Origin: Rubrivivax sp.
GTDB lineage: Bacteria; Pseudomonadota; Gammaproteobacteria; Burkholderiales; Burkholderiaceae_C
DNA: 64,000 bases
Reading direction: 5' to 3'
Assembly (NCBI GenBank): GCA_016719535.1
Contig: JADJYX010000030.1
Span: forward strand, 1-64,000
In this document: piece by piece, positions 56,930 through 64,000 of the stretch
Position numbering within the stretch: position 1 is the first letter of the stretch
Layout: each line of letters opens with the position of its first letter
Made by a program: the position numbers and the translations under genes
The notes under the pieces: generated by a model
Database searches by the model: none
What the model was told of the DNA's origin: nothing
What the model saw: the letters and a program-made list of their open reading frames with translations, nothing else

Positions 56930-57418
56930 ATGACCACCCGCGCCCCGACCCTTGCCCGCCTGGCCCGCTGCCTGGCGACCCTTGCCACCGGCAGCTGCCT
57001 GGCCCATGCCGCCCTCGCCCATGGCGACGTCACCCCGCAGGCGGTGGACACCCGGGCCCTGCCGACGCTGGGCGCCGACTGGAAGGCCGAGAACCCCTTC
57101 CGCGGCCATGCCGAGGCGATCAAGGTCGGATCCTCGGCCTACAACCAGAACTGCGCGCGCTGCCACGGTCTGGAGGCCATCTCGGGCGGCATCGCGCCCG
57201 ACCTGCGCAAGCTGGACAACGATTGCGTCACGCTCAAGGTCGAGGCCAGGAAGAAGGCCTGCGTGGTGGAGATCGACCAGTACTACGCCTCCAGCGTGCG
57301 CAAGGGCAAGGTGCGCAACGGCGCGGTCTACATGCCGCCGTTCGACGGCATCCTCAACCAGGAAGCCGTGTGGGCGATCAAGGCCTACCTCGAGACGCGG
57401 CGCGAGAAGCCGCTGTGA
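56930..57418 (+). CDS. pedF: Cytochrome c550 of the quinoprotein dehydrogenase (PedF-like)
   Basis: 162 residues from ATG at 56930 with GGAGA upstream. Signal peptide (ATLATGSCLAHAALAH), one haem-binding motif CARCHG, and axial Met candidate YMPPFDGILNQEAVWAIKAY. This is the expected soluble electron acceptor of PQQ alcohol dehydrogenases. It is co-transcribed with the XoxJ-like binding protein 22 bp downstream, from the sigma-54 promoter. Confidence 0.88.
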   Translation: MTTRAPTLARLARCLATLATGSCLAHAALAHGDVTPQAVDTRALPTLGADWKAENPFRGHAEAIKVGSSAYNQNCARCHGLEAISGGIAPDLRKLDNDCVTLKVEARKKACVVEIDQYYASSVRKGKVRNGAVYMPPFDGILNQEAVWAIKAYLETRREKPL

Positions 57419-57440
57419 CCCCACCTTGCCGACATCGAAA

Positions 57441-58322
57441 ATGCGCATGACCGACCCGACCCGACGCCCTGCCGCCCTCCCCGCCACCCCGGGCCCGTCG
57501 CGCCGACGCTGGCTGGCCGGCGCAGCGGCCTGCTGTGCCGCCCCCGCCCTGTGGGCGCAGGACGGCCCGAGCGCGCTGCAGCGCATCCGTTCCCGCGGGC
57601 GGCTGAGCGTGGGGCTGTACAACGACATGCCGCCCTTTCACGTGGCCGGCGCGGGCATCGACGTGGAGATCGCGCAGGCGCTGGCCAAGGCGCTGGGGGT
57701 GGCGCTCGCGCCGCTGCCGTTCAACGCCGACGAGAATATGAACGACGACCTGCGCAACCTGGTCTGGCGCGGGCATTACCTGGGCTTCGGGCCGGCCGAC
57801 GTGCTGCTGCACGTGCCCGTGGACCGGCCGCTGATGGCGTCGCAGCCGCGCGTGGAGATCTTCGCGCCCTACTACCGCGAGCGCGTGATGATCGCGCGCG
57901 ATCTGCAGCGCGTGCCGACGATGGATTCGCTCAAGGCCTTCGGCACGCAGCGCATCGCCGTGCCCGGGCAGAGCCTGGCGGGCTGGCTGCTGATCGGCTC
58001 GGACGGCGGCGCCTACCGCGAACAGCTGGTCACGCGCTGGAAGGACGGCACCGAGGCCGCGCAGGCGCTGCTGCGCGGCGAGGTGGCCGGCGCCGCCGGC
58101 CATGCATCCGAGCTGCAGACGGTGCTGCGCGGCGATGCCCGCTTCGCCATCGAACCCCTGCCGCTGCCGCGCATGCGCGAGGGCTGGGCCGTGGGCATGG
58201 CGGTGAAGAAGGAGGCCACCGATCTGGCGCAGGCGCTGCAGGCGGCGGTGAACGACCTGGGGGCGACGGGCGAGCTCGAGCGCATCTTCGCGCGCCACCA
58301 CGTCAGCTGGACGCGGCCCTGA
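57441..58322 (+). CDS. XoxJ/MoxJ-like periplasmic binding protein
   Basis: 293 residues from ATG at 57441. Leader with RRRWLAGAAACCAAPALW, then a type II periplasmic-binding fold: RSRGRLSVGLYNDMPPFHVA, GIDVEIAQALAKALGVALA, IAVPGQSLAGWLLIGSDGG. Proteins of this family accompany quinoprotein dehydrogenases and are believed to help activate the apo-enzyme or to bind PQQ; the biochemical role is not settled. It is the second gene of the sigma-54-driven operon. Confidence 0.85.
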   Translation: MRMTDPTRRPAALPATPGPSRRRWLAGAAACCAAPALWAQDGPSALQRIRSRGRLSVGLYNDMPPFHVAGAGIDVEIAQALAKALGVALAPLPFNADENMNDDLRNLVWRGHYLGFGPADVLLHVPVDRPLMASQPRVEIFAPYYRERVMIARDLQRVPTMDSLKAFGTQRIAVPGQSLAGWLLIGSDGGAYREQLVTRWKDGTEAAQALLRGEVAGAAGHASELQTVLRGDARFAIEPLPLPRMREGWAVGMAVKKEATDLAQALQAAVNDLGATGELERIFARHHVSWTRP

Positions 58323-58332
58323 GCGCCTTGCG

Positions 58333-59604
58333 TCAGTAGCGGCCCGTGATGCCGGCCACGCGCAGGTAGGCGGCCGCCATCGACGCCACCAGCGCCCGCT
58401 GCAGACGCCCGCGCCAGCCCACGCGCTGCGTCGGCCCGGTCACCTCGGCCGAGGCGGCGAAGGCGTCCTCGAAACGCGCGCCGAGCACGCGCGCAAAGCC
58501 GTGGTCGCGCACGACGACATTGGCCTCGAGGTTGACCAGCAGCGACAGCGGGTCGATGTTGGAGCTGCCCACGGTGGCCCAGTCGTCGTCGACGAGCGCC
58601 ACCTTGGCGTGCAGGAAGGCGGGCGTGTATTCGAAGATGCGCACGCCATGGGCGCGCAGTTCCTCGTACAGCGCGCGCGCCGCCACCGCCGCGATGCGGT
58701 AGTCGACCTTGCCCTGCAGCAGCAGCCGAACCTGCACGCCGCGGCGCGCGGCCAGGCGCAGGCTGCGGCGGAAGGCGCGGCCGGGGTAGAAGTAGGGCAC
58801 GGCGATGTCGACCCGCGCGCGCGCGGCGCGGATGGCCTCGACATAGGCGCGTTCGATGGCGCGCCGCTGGCCGACGTTGTCGCGCACGACGAAGGCGGCC
58901 ACCATCGGCTGCGTGTCCTCGGTCAGCGGGGACACGGCGCCCTTGCCGCGCAGGCGGCGGATCAGGCGCAGCGCGTCGTCCACCGGGCGCCGGCTGCTGG
59001 CCAGCGCCAGCATCTCGTCGCGCCACAGGTGGCCCAGGTGGGCGCGCGTCCACATCGCCTGCGCGGTGGTGCGCACCGCCGCCACCAGCGGGCCGCGCAC
59101 CGATACCGCGAAGTCGTAGCGCGGCTGCGCCGACCAGCCGTGGTTGAGGTCGTTGCGGTCGTCGATGATGTTGATGCCGCCGACGAAGGCGACCTCGCGG
59201 TCGACCACGAACAGCTTCTGGTGCAGGCGCCGCATCTGCCCCGGCATCAGCCACGACCACCAGCGCTCCATCGGACGGAAGACCTCGAATTCGACGCCGG
59301 GCTCGGCCAGCCATTCGCGCAGCCGCGGCAGCGTATCGTGCGAGCCGAAGCCGTCGACCACCACGCGCACCGCCACGCCGCGGCGCGCGGCGGCCAGCAG
59401 CGCATCGGCGATCAGGCGGCCGGCGCCGTCGTCGTGGAAGATGTAGGTCGCCAGCCAGACATCGTGGCGGGCCGCGGCCATCGCCGCCACCATGGCGGGA
59501 AAGAGCTCATCACCCCCCTGCAGCAGCGCGACCTGGTTGCCGCCCACGGGGGCTGCCGGCGGCACGGCGCGGGCGGGGTCCGACCTGGCGGCGGAGTCGG
59601 CCAC
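58333..59604 (-). CDS. clsB: Cardiolipin synthase ClsB (phospholipase D family)
   Basis: 423 residues with two HKD motifs: HQKLFVVDREVAFVGGIN (~residue 127) and HAKVALVDDDWATVGSSN (~residue 335). These are the paired catalytic sites of PLD-type cardiolipin synthases. No clear transmembrane helix is present, in line with ClsB. The EEP nuclease gene lies 12 bp upstream, an arrangement common in betaproteobacteria. It ends 10 bp from the convergent XoxJ-like gene. Confidence 0.9.
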   Translation of the reverse strand: MADSAARSDPARAVPPAAPVGGNQVALLQGGDELFPAMVAAMAAARHDVWLATYIFHDDGAGRLIADALLAAARRGVAVRVVVDGFGSHDTLPRLREWLAEPGVEFEVFRPMERWWSWLMPGQMRRLHQKLFVVDREVAFVGGINIIDDRNDLNHGWSAQPRYDFAVSVRGPLVAAVRTTAQAMWTRAHLGHLWRDEMLALASSRRPVDDALRLIRRLRGKGAVSPLTEDTQPMVAAFVVRDNVGQRRAIERAYVEAIRAARARVDIAVPYFYPGRAFRRSLRLAARRGVQVRLLLQGKVDYRIAAVAARALYEELRAHGVRIFEYTPAFLHAKVALVDDDWATVGSSNIDPLSLLVNLEANVVVRDHGFARVLGARFEDAFAASAEVTGPTQRVGWRGRLQRALVASMAAAYLRVAGITGRY

Positions 59605-59616
59605 GACGCCCCCCCT

Positions 59617-60423
59617 TCAATCGGGCTCGAGCTCGGCCACCAGCGGCAGGTGGTCCGACATGCGCGCCCAGGCCATGCCGCGCGGCACCATGGTCGTGCG
59701 GCAGTGCAGGCCGCGCAGGTAGAAGCGGTCGAGCGCGAACACCGGCATCAGCGACGGAAAGGTCAGGTGCTGGCCGCCCTGCAGCGCGCGCGCACGCTGC
59801 AGGCCGATGGCGGCCATCGGTTCGTCGAGCTTCTCGTTCCAGTCGTTGAAGTCGCCGGCCACCACCAGCAGTTCGTCGCGCGGCACTTCGCGCTCGATGA
59901 AGTCGGCCAGGCGCTGCACCTGGCGCACGCGGCTGGCGTGGATGAGCCCGAAATGCGCCACCACCGCATGCACCGTGCTGCCGTTCCACCGCACCGGCAC
60001 GTGCAGCAGGCCGCGCTGCTCGAAGCGGTGGTCGCTGACGTCGTGATGGCCGATGTCGCCGATCGGCCAGCGCGCCAGCAGCGCGTTGCCGTGCTCGCCG
60101 TGGCGCGTGACGGCATTGCTGCGGTAGGCCACGTCGTAGCCCTGCGGCGCCAGGAATTCGGCCTGGCCCTGGTCGGGCCAGCCGAAACTGGTGCGGTCGA
60201 AGCGCTGCGCGTGGCGGCGGTGGTAGAGGTGCACCTCCTGCAGGAAGACGAGGTCGGCGTCCAGCGCCTCCACCGCCAGCCCCAGGTTGTGGATCTCCAG
60301 CCGCTTGCGCGGGCCGACGCCGCGCACGCCCTTGTGGATGTTGTAGGTGGCCACGCGCAGCGCGCTCAGCCCCGTATTCGGCGGCAGCTGCGACGACTGC
60401 AGGGCGCCGTGGTGGCGCTTCAT
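59617..60423 (-). CDS. EEP-family (endonuclease/exonuclease/phosphatase) protein
   Basis: 268 residues from ATG at 60423, overlapping nudB as ATGA. Motifs of the DNase I-like fold are all visible: RVATYNIHKGV, DLVFLQEVHLY, VVAGDFNDWN, ALDRFYLRG and SDHLPLVAEL. The family is regularly found next to clsB; the substrate is unknown, and a phospholipid- or nucleic-acid-related role has been proposed. Confidence 0.87.
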   Translation of the reverse strand: MKRHHGALQSSQLPPNTGLSALRVATYNIHKGVRGVGPRKRLEIHNLGLAVEALDADLVFLQEVHLYHRRHAQRFDRTSFGWPDQGQAEFLAPQGYDVAYRSNAVTRHGEHGNALLARWPIGDIGHHDVSDHRFEQRGLLHVPVRWNGSTVHAVVAHFGLIHASRVRQVQRLADFIEREVPRDELLVVAGDFNDWNEKLDEPMAAIGLQRARALQGGQHLTFPSLMPVFALDRFYLRGLHCRTTMVPRGMAWARMSDHLPLVAELEPD

Positions 60424-60869
60424 GGTGCGGACAGGCGCGGCAGTTGCAGGATGGCCTCGGCGTTGCTGGGCGAGAAGCAGCGGTCGGCGGCCTCGCGCCA
60501 GGGCAACCAGGCATGGGCCGTGTGCTCGCGGGCATGCAGCGTCACCGGCACGCGGCCGGGCAGCGTCAGGCCGAAGACATGCTCGGTGTTGTGCGTCACG
60601 CCGGGTGCGTAGCGGTGGCGCCAGACGGGGTAGATCTCGTAGACGTTCTCCAGGCCCCAGTCGCGCAGTTCGCCGCCGGTGATGCCGGTTTCCTCGGCCA
60701 CCTCGCGGCGCGCGGTGGCCTCCAGCGGCTCGTCCTCGCGGTCGAGCGAGCCGGTCACGCTCTGCCAGTAGCCGGGCTTGTCGGCGCGCTCGATCAGCAG
60801 CACCTCGAGCGCCGGCGTGTGGATCACCACCAGCACCGAGCGCGGGATCTTGAACGGCCGCGACGTCAT
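60420..60869 (-). CDS. nudB: Dihydroneopterin triphosphate diphosphatase NudB
   Basis: 149 residues from ATG at 60869, overlapping the DAHP synthase stop as ATGA. The Nudix box reads GSLDREDEPLEATARREVAE...ETGI, with the required REVAEETGI core. YPVWRHRYAPGVTHNTEHVF is typical of NudB. The enzyme removes pyrophosphate from dihydroneopterin triphosphate in folate synthesis. In betaproteobacteria nudB usually follows aspS directly; here three genes intervene. Confidence 0.88.
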   Translation of the reverse strand: MTSRPFKIPRSVLVVIHTPALEVLLIERADKPGYWQSVTGSLDREDEPLEATARREVAEETGITGGELRDWGLENVYEIYPVWRHRYAPGVTHNTEHVFGLTLPGRVPVTLHAREHTAHAWLPWREAADRCFSPSNAEAILQLPRLSAP

Positions 60870-61963
60870 CGGGCCCGTCGCGTGCGCACCGCCTGCGCCA
60901 GGCCGCGCAGCAGCGGCTCGGTGTCGTGCCAGCCCAGGCAGGCGTCGGTGATCGACACGCCGGCGGCCAGCGGCCGGCCGGGCAGCAGGTCCTGCCGGCC
61001 TTCGTGCAGGTGGCTCTCGACCATCACGCCGGTGATGCGGCGTTCGCCACCTTCGATCCGGCGCGCGACATCGGCCGCCACCTCGATCTGGCGCCGGTGC
61101 TGCTTGGACGAATTGGCGTGCGAGCAGTCGACCATCACCTGCTCGCGCAGGCCGGCCTTGCGCAGCACGGCGCAGGCGGCGTCGACCGCCGCGGCATCGA
61201 AATTGGGCGCCTTGCCGCCGCGCAGGATGACGTGGCCGTCGGGGTTGCCGCGTGTTTCGAAGATCGCCGCCGCACCCATCTTGGTCATGCCGATGAAGCT
61301 GTGCGCGGCGCGCGCGGCCAGCACCGCGTCGGCGGCAACCTGCACGCTGCCGTCGGTGCCGTTCTTGAAACCCACCGGGCAGCTCAGGCCGCTGGCCAGC
61401 TGGCGGTGGCTCTGGCTTTCGGTGGTGCGCGCGCCGATGGCGCCCCAGGCGATGAGGTCGCTGATGTACTGCGGCGACAGCAGGTCGAGGAATTCGGTGC
61501 CCGCGGGCAGACCCATCGCGCACACCTCGAGCAGCAGTTCGCGCGCGCGCCGCAGCCCTTCGTTGATGCGGAAGCTGCCATCCAGCCGCGGGTCGTTGAT
61601 ATAGCCCTTCCAGCCCACCGTGGTGCGCGGCTTCTCGAAATAGACGCGCATCACCACCAGCAGTTCGCCCGCCAGTTCGTCGGCCAGCGGCTTCAGGCGC
61701 CGCGCGTAGGCGATGGCGGCATCGTGGTCGTGGATCGAACAGGGGCCGACGACGGCGATCAGGCGGTCGCTGCGGCCGTGCAGCACGTCGCCGATGGCCT
61801 GGCGGCTGCCCTCGACCAGGGCTTCGACCGCCGGCGTGACGGGCAGGTCTTCCAGCAGCAGCGCCGGCGACAGCAGCGCGCGCACGGCGGCGATGCGCAC
61901 GTCGTCGATGCGGGTGGTGTCCAGCGTGGCCTGGTGCAGGGGTTCGTCGGCGGAGGCTTGCAT
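60866..61963 (-). CDS. aroG: 3-deoxy-7-phosphoheptulonate (DAHP) synthase, class I
   Basis: 365 residues from ATG at 61963, the usual length of AroF/G/H-type enzymes. Signature motifs are VVGPCSIHDHDAAIAYA, MRVYFEKPRTTVGWKGYIND, VGFKNGTDGSVQVAADAVL and DCSHANSSKQHRRQ. It catalyses the first step of the shikimate pathway (phosphoenolpyruvate plus erythrose 4-phosphate). The feedback class (Phe, Tyr or Trp) cannot be told from the sequence by eye. It lies 16 bp after the ccdB gene and overlaps nudB. Confidence 0.92.
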   Translation of the reverse strand: MQASADEPLHQATLDTTRIDDVRIAAVRALLSPALLLEDLPVTPAVEALVEGSRQAIGDVLHGRSDRLIAVVGPCSIHDHDAAIAYARRLKPLADELAGELLVVMRVYFEKPRTTVGWKGYINDPRLDGSFRINEGLRRARELLLEVCAMGLPAGTEFLDLLSPQYISDLIAWGAIGARTTESQSHRQLASGLSCPVGFKNGTDGSVQVAADAVLAARAAHSFIGMTKMGAAAIFETRGNPDGHVILRGGKAPNFDAAAVDAACAVLRKAGLREQVMVDCSHANSSKQHRRQIEVAADVARRIEGGERRITGVMVESHLHEGRQDLLPGRPLAAGVSITDACLGWHDTEPLLRGLAQAVRTRRAR

Positions 61964-61979
61964 GCGTTGGCGTGTGGGT

Positions 61980-62297
61980 TCAGATGCCGCTGATGACGGC
62001 GTCGAGGGCGTCGACGAGCAGGTGCGACTGCTCGCGCAGCAGGCCGGCCGAATGCCGCAACAGCCGTGCCGGCAGCGCGCCACAGAGGTGGGCCGCCGGG
62101 TACAAGGGCTCACCGGCCACCGTCACCGCCACCGACAGTCGTCGCGGAGCCAATTCGGGCGCCCGCGGCAGCCGCGCCAGCGGCATCACCAGCCGCGTGC
62201 TGTGGTGCTGCAGCTGCTCGCTCTGCATCACCACCACGTAGGGGAAAGCGGGCCGTTGCGCGACGTTGGGGTTGGCAAAGGCTTCGAACTGGCGCAT
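61980..62297 (-). CDS. ccdB: CcdB-family toxin
   Basis: 105 residues, the size of CcdB (101). MRQFEAFANPNVAQRPAFPYVVVMQSE at the start (shown in parts: MRQFEAFANPN, FPYVVVMQSE) and the hydrophobic C-terminal helix (DALDAVISGI) match the family, which poisons DNA gyrase. The last three residues of classical CcdB are W-G-I; here they are S-G-I, so the gyrase-contact Trp appears to be replaced. The antitoxin gene ends five bases upstream. Confidence 0.85.
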   Translation of the reverse strand: MRQFEAFANPNVAQRPAFPYVVVMQSEQLQHHSTRLVMPLARLPRAPELAPRRLSVAVTVAGEPLYPAAHLCGALPARLLRHSAGLLREQSHLLVDALDAVISGI

Positions 62298-62302
62298 TCA
62301 CA

Positions 62303-62590
62303 TCACCAGATGCGATATTCCTCGCCGAAGACGCCATAGCGCTCGACCAGTTCGTTCTGCATGTCCACCCAGTCCTTGTATTTTTCATAGAAGGCCTGGG
62401 CCTCGGGGCCGTACGACGGCGCCGGTTCCTGTGCCGCCGGGCGCTGCGCGGCCATCAGGCTGTCGTAGTGCTCGGCCGACATCAGCACGCTGTGGCGGCG
62501 ACCGGCCTTCTCGATGACGACAGGCGCACGCTGCGCCAGATCGAGCAACTGCCCGAAGCGGTTCTTGGCCTCCGTGGCAGTGACGCCCAT
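62303..62590 (-). CDS. Phd/YefM-type antitoxin with CcdA-like tail
   Basis: 95 residues from ATG at 62590. The N-terminal half (MGVTATEAKNRFGQLLDLAQ, PVVIEKAGRRHSVLMSAEHY) is a Phd/YefM DNA-binding fold. The C-terminal tail (MQNELVERYGVFGEEYRIW) is unlike Phd and closely follows the toxin-binding end of CcdA (pattern F-x-D/E-E-x-R-x-W). The pairing with a CcdB toxin makes the tail logical. It should repress its own promoter at 62591-62640. Confidence 0.8.
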   Translation of the reverse strand: MGVTATEAKNRFGQLLDLAQRAPVVIEKAGRRHSVLMSAEHYDSLMAAQRPAAQEPAPSYGPEAQAFYEKYKDWVDMQNELVERYGVFGEEYRIW

Positions 62591-62640
62591 GCTGCGCTCC
62601 CGGTCAAAAACAAGGAATTGGCCATTTTAGCCAGCAGGCT
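62591..62640 (-). promoter_or_regulatory. Probable promoter/operator of the toxin-antitoxin pair
   Basis: On the minus strand TGGCTAAAATGGCCA (62619-62633) combines a TGGC...GCCA inverted repeat with a TAAAAT -10-like box, about 30 bp upstream of the antitoxin ATG; GGGAG is a ribosome-binding site. Autoregulation by the antitoxin at this repeat is likely but inferred. Confidence 0.45.
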
Positions 62641-62690
62641 CCCCTTGGCTGGCGATGAGGAGCGGCGCCGCTGGGCGACCAGCCGACGCG

Positions 62691-62758
62691 CCCAACCCGA
62701 TCCGGGTCCCCCGGTCGGGTTGGGTAGCCCCCACGGGGGGCGGCCGCCAGGCGGCCGG
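62691..62758. terminator. Cluster of GC-rich hairpins after aspS
   Basis: CCCAACCCGA (62691-62700) pairs with TCGGGTTGGG (62715-62724). GCCCCC pairs with GGGGGC around ACG (62727-62741), and CGGCCGCC with GGCGGCCG just after. All lie immediately downstream of the aspS stop (62763) without a T-run. Confidence 0.6.
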
Positions 62759-62762
62759 GGGT

Positions 62763-64000
62763 TCACACGCCCGCGGGGTTGCGCAGGCGGATGTGCAGCT
62801 CGCGCAGCTGCGCCTCGTCGACCTGGCTCGGCGCGCCGGTCAGCAGGCACTGCGCGCGCTGCGTCTTCGGGAAGGCGATGACGTCGCGGATGCTCTCGGC
62901 CCGGGTCATCAGCGTCACCAGGCGGTCGAGGCCGAAGGCCAGGCCGCCGTGCGGCGGCGCGCCATACTGCAGCGCGTCGAGCAGGAAGCCGAACTTGACC
63001 CTGGGCGTCCTCGGCCGAGATGTTGAGCGCCTTGAAGACCTTGCTCTGCACCTCGGCGCGGTGGATGCGCACCGAGCCGCCGCCGAGCTCCCAGCCGTTG
63101 AGCACCATGTCGTAGGCCTTGGCGACGCAGGCACCGGGGTCGGTGTCCATCAGGTCCTCGTGGCCGTCCTTGGGCGCGGTGAAGGGGTGGTGCACGGCGT
63201 TCCAGCGCTTGCCGTCCTCGTCGTATTCGAACATCGGAAAATCCACCACCCACAGCGGCGCCCAGACGTCGTCGAACAGACCGTGCGTGCGGCCGAATTC
63301 GCTGTGGCCGACCTTCACGCGCAAGGCACCCAGCGCATCGTTGACGACCTTGGCCTTGTCGGCACCGAAGAAGATGAGGTCGCCGTTGCACGCGCCGGTG
63401 CGCGCGAGGATCTCGGCAATGGCGGCGTCGTGCAGGTTCTTGACGATCGGGCTCTGCAGGCCGTCACGGCCCTTGCCGGCGTCGTTGACCTTGATCCACG
63501 CCAGGCCCTTGGCGCCGTAGATCTTGACAAACTCGGTATAGGCGTCGATCTCGCTGCGCGTCATCTCGCCGCCACCCGGAACCCGCAGCGCCGCCACGCG
63601 ACCACCGTGGGCGGTGGCCGGCGTCGAGAAGACCTTGAACTCGACGTCCTTCATGACCTCGGTCAGCTCGGTAAATTCGAGCTTGACGCGCAGGTCGGGC
63701 TTGTCGGAGCCGTAGCGGTGCATCGCCTCGGCATAGGTCAGCTGCCCGTAGACCGGCAGCTCCACCCCCAGCGCCTTGCGGAAGACGGTGCGGATCATGC
63801 CTTCGGTGATGGCGCGGATCTCCTGCTCGCCCAGGAACGAGGTCTCGATGTCGATCTGCGTGAATTCGGGCTGGCGGTCGGCGCGCAGGTCTTCGTCGCG
63901 GAAGCACTTGGTGATCTGGTAGTAGCGGTCGAAGCCGGCCACCATCAGCAGCTGCTTGAAGAGCTGCGGCGACTGCGGCAGCGCGAAGAAGGTGCCGTCG
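62763..64000 (-). CDS. aspS: Aspartyl-tRNA synthetase, 3' part, with one frameshift
   Basis: The gene enters from the right edge (residues DGTFFALPQSPQLFKQLL at 63946-64000) and continues with class II motifs: FRDEDLRADRQPEFTQIDIE (motif 2), the bacterial GAD insertion (~63150-63550) and GGLAFGLDRLVTLMTRAESI (motif 3). It ends PAGV at 62763. After ISAEDAQ the frame is lost: one extra C in the CCC at 62999-63001 (plus strand) must be removed to read VKFGFLLDALQYGAPPHGG. AspS is essential and single-copy, and the break lies in a homopolymer. A base-calling or assembly error is therefore the most likely cause. Confidence 0.9.

Overview
The window reads as a chromosomal stretch of a high-GC betaproteobacterium of the order Burkholderiales, probably near the Rubrivivax/Leptothrix/Ideonella group. 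The reasons are strong G/C third positions, the order aspS-nudB-EEP-clsB at the right end, a Bug/TTT-type solute receptor, a PEP-CTERM protein and a PQQ alcohol-oxidation cluster. This placement is inferred from gene content, not from a database search.

Positions 1-14.8 kb are accessory DNA of lower GC. They hold a DUF4145-type helicase that runs off the left edge, a broken membrane nuclease, a DUF1173-like fragment, and a nested pair of IS21-family elements: a minus-strand element whose istA is split by a 2.86-kb plus-strand element with matching ends and a 6-bp target duplication. Several minus-strand genes of unknown function follow, lying downstream of a giant RHS gene (14.8-22.1 kb). The RHS product has a signal peptide, two dockerin-like calcium loops, six PKD-like repeats, RHS/YD repeats and a C-terminal domain with a PD-(D/E)XK-like signature. 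Its coding frame is broken four times near the toxin end.

Positions 22.6-32.9 kb hold a divergent PEP-CTERM protein with a cohesin-like domain and an eleven-gene plus-strand operon for a type II secretion/type IV-like pseudopilus: gspG, gspF, gspE, PilM/N/O/P-like genes, gspD and three more prepilins. The secretin is a lipoprotein with TPRs and a C-terminal cohesin-like domain. Cohesin-like and dockerin-like modules therefore occur in adjacent loci of a Gram-negative bacterium. Positions 32.9-39.8 kb (minus) hold a WS/DGAT acyltransferase, a DevBCA-type ABC exporter and an MBL-fold exonuclease; 39.8-40.3 kb (plus) is a DUF805 protein.

Positions 40.3-58.3 kb are a PQQ alcohol-oxidation region. 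On the plus strand are a TonB-dependent receptor, a SoxYZ-like carrier, a relay MBL-fold protein and a PQQ dehydrogenase whose WDYD motif predicts lanthanide dependence. On the minus strand is a nine-gene overlapping operon with an ABC exporter, a beta-propeller, a substrate-binding protein, an ExbB/TolQ-like channel with an ExbD-like partner, and a Bug receptor. An MBL-like degenerate protein, a sigma-54 activator, and a cytochrome c550 plus XoxJ-like binding protein behind a textbook -24/-12 promoter complete the region. Positions 58.3-64 kb (minus) are housekeeping genes (clsB, an EEP nuclease, nudB, a DAHP synthase, aspS) with a toxin-antitoxin pair inserted. The essential aspS carries a single-base homopolymer frameshift, so some of the other one-base frameshifts in this window may be sequence errors and not biology.
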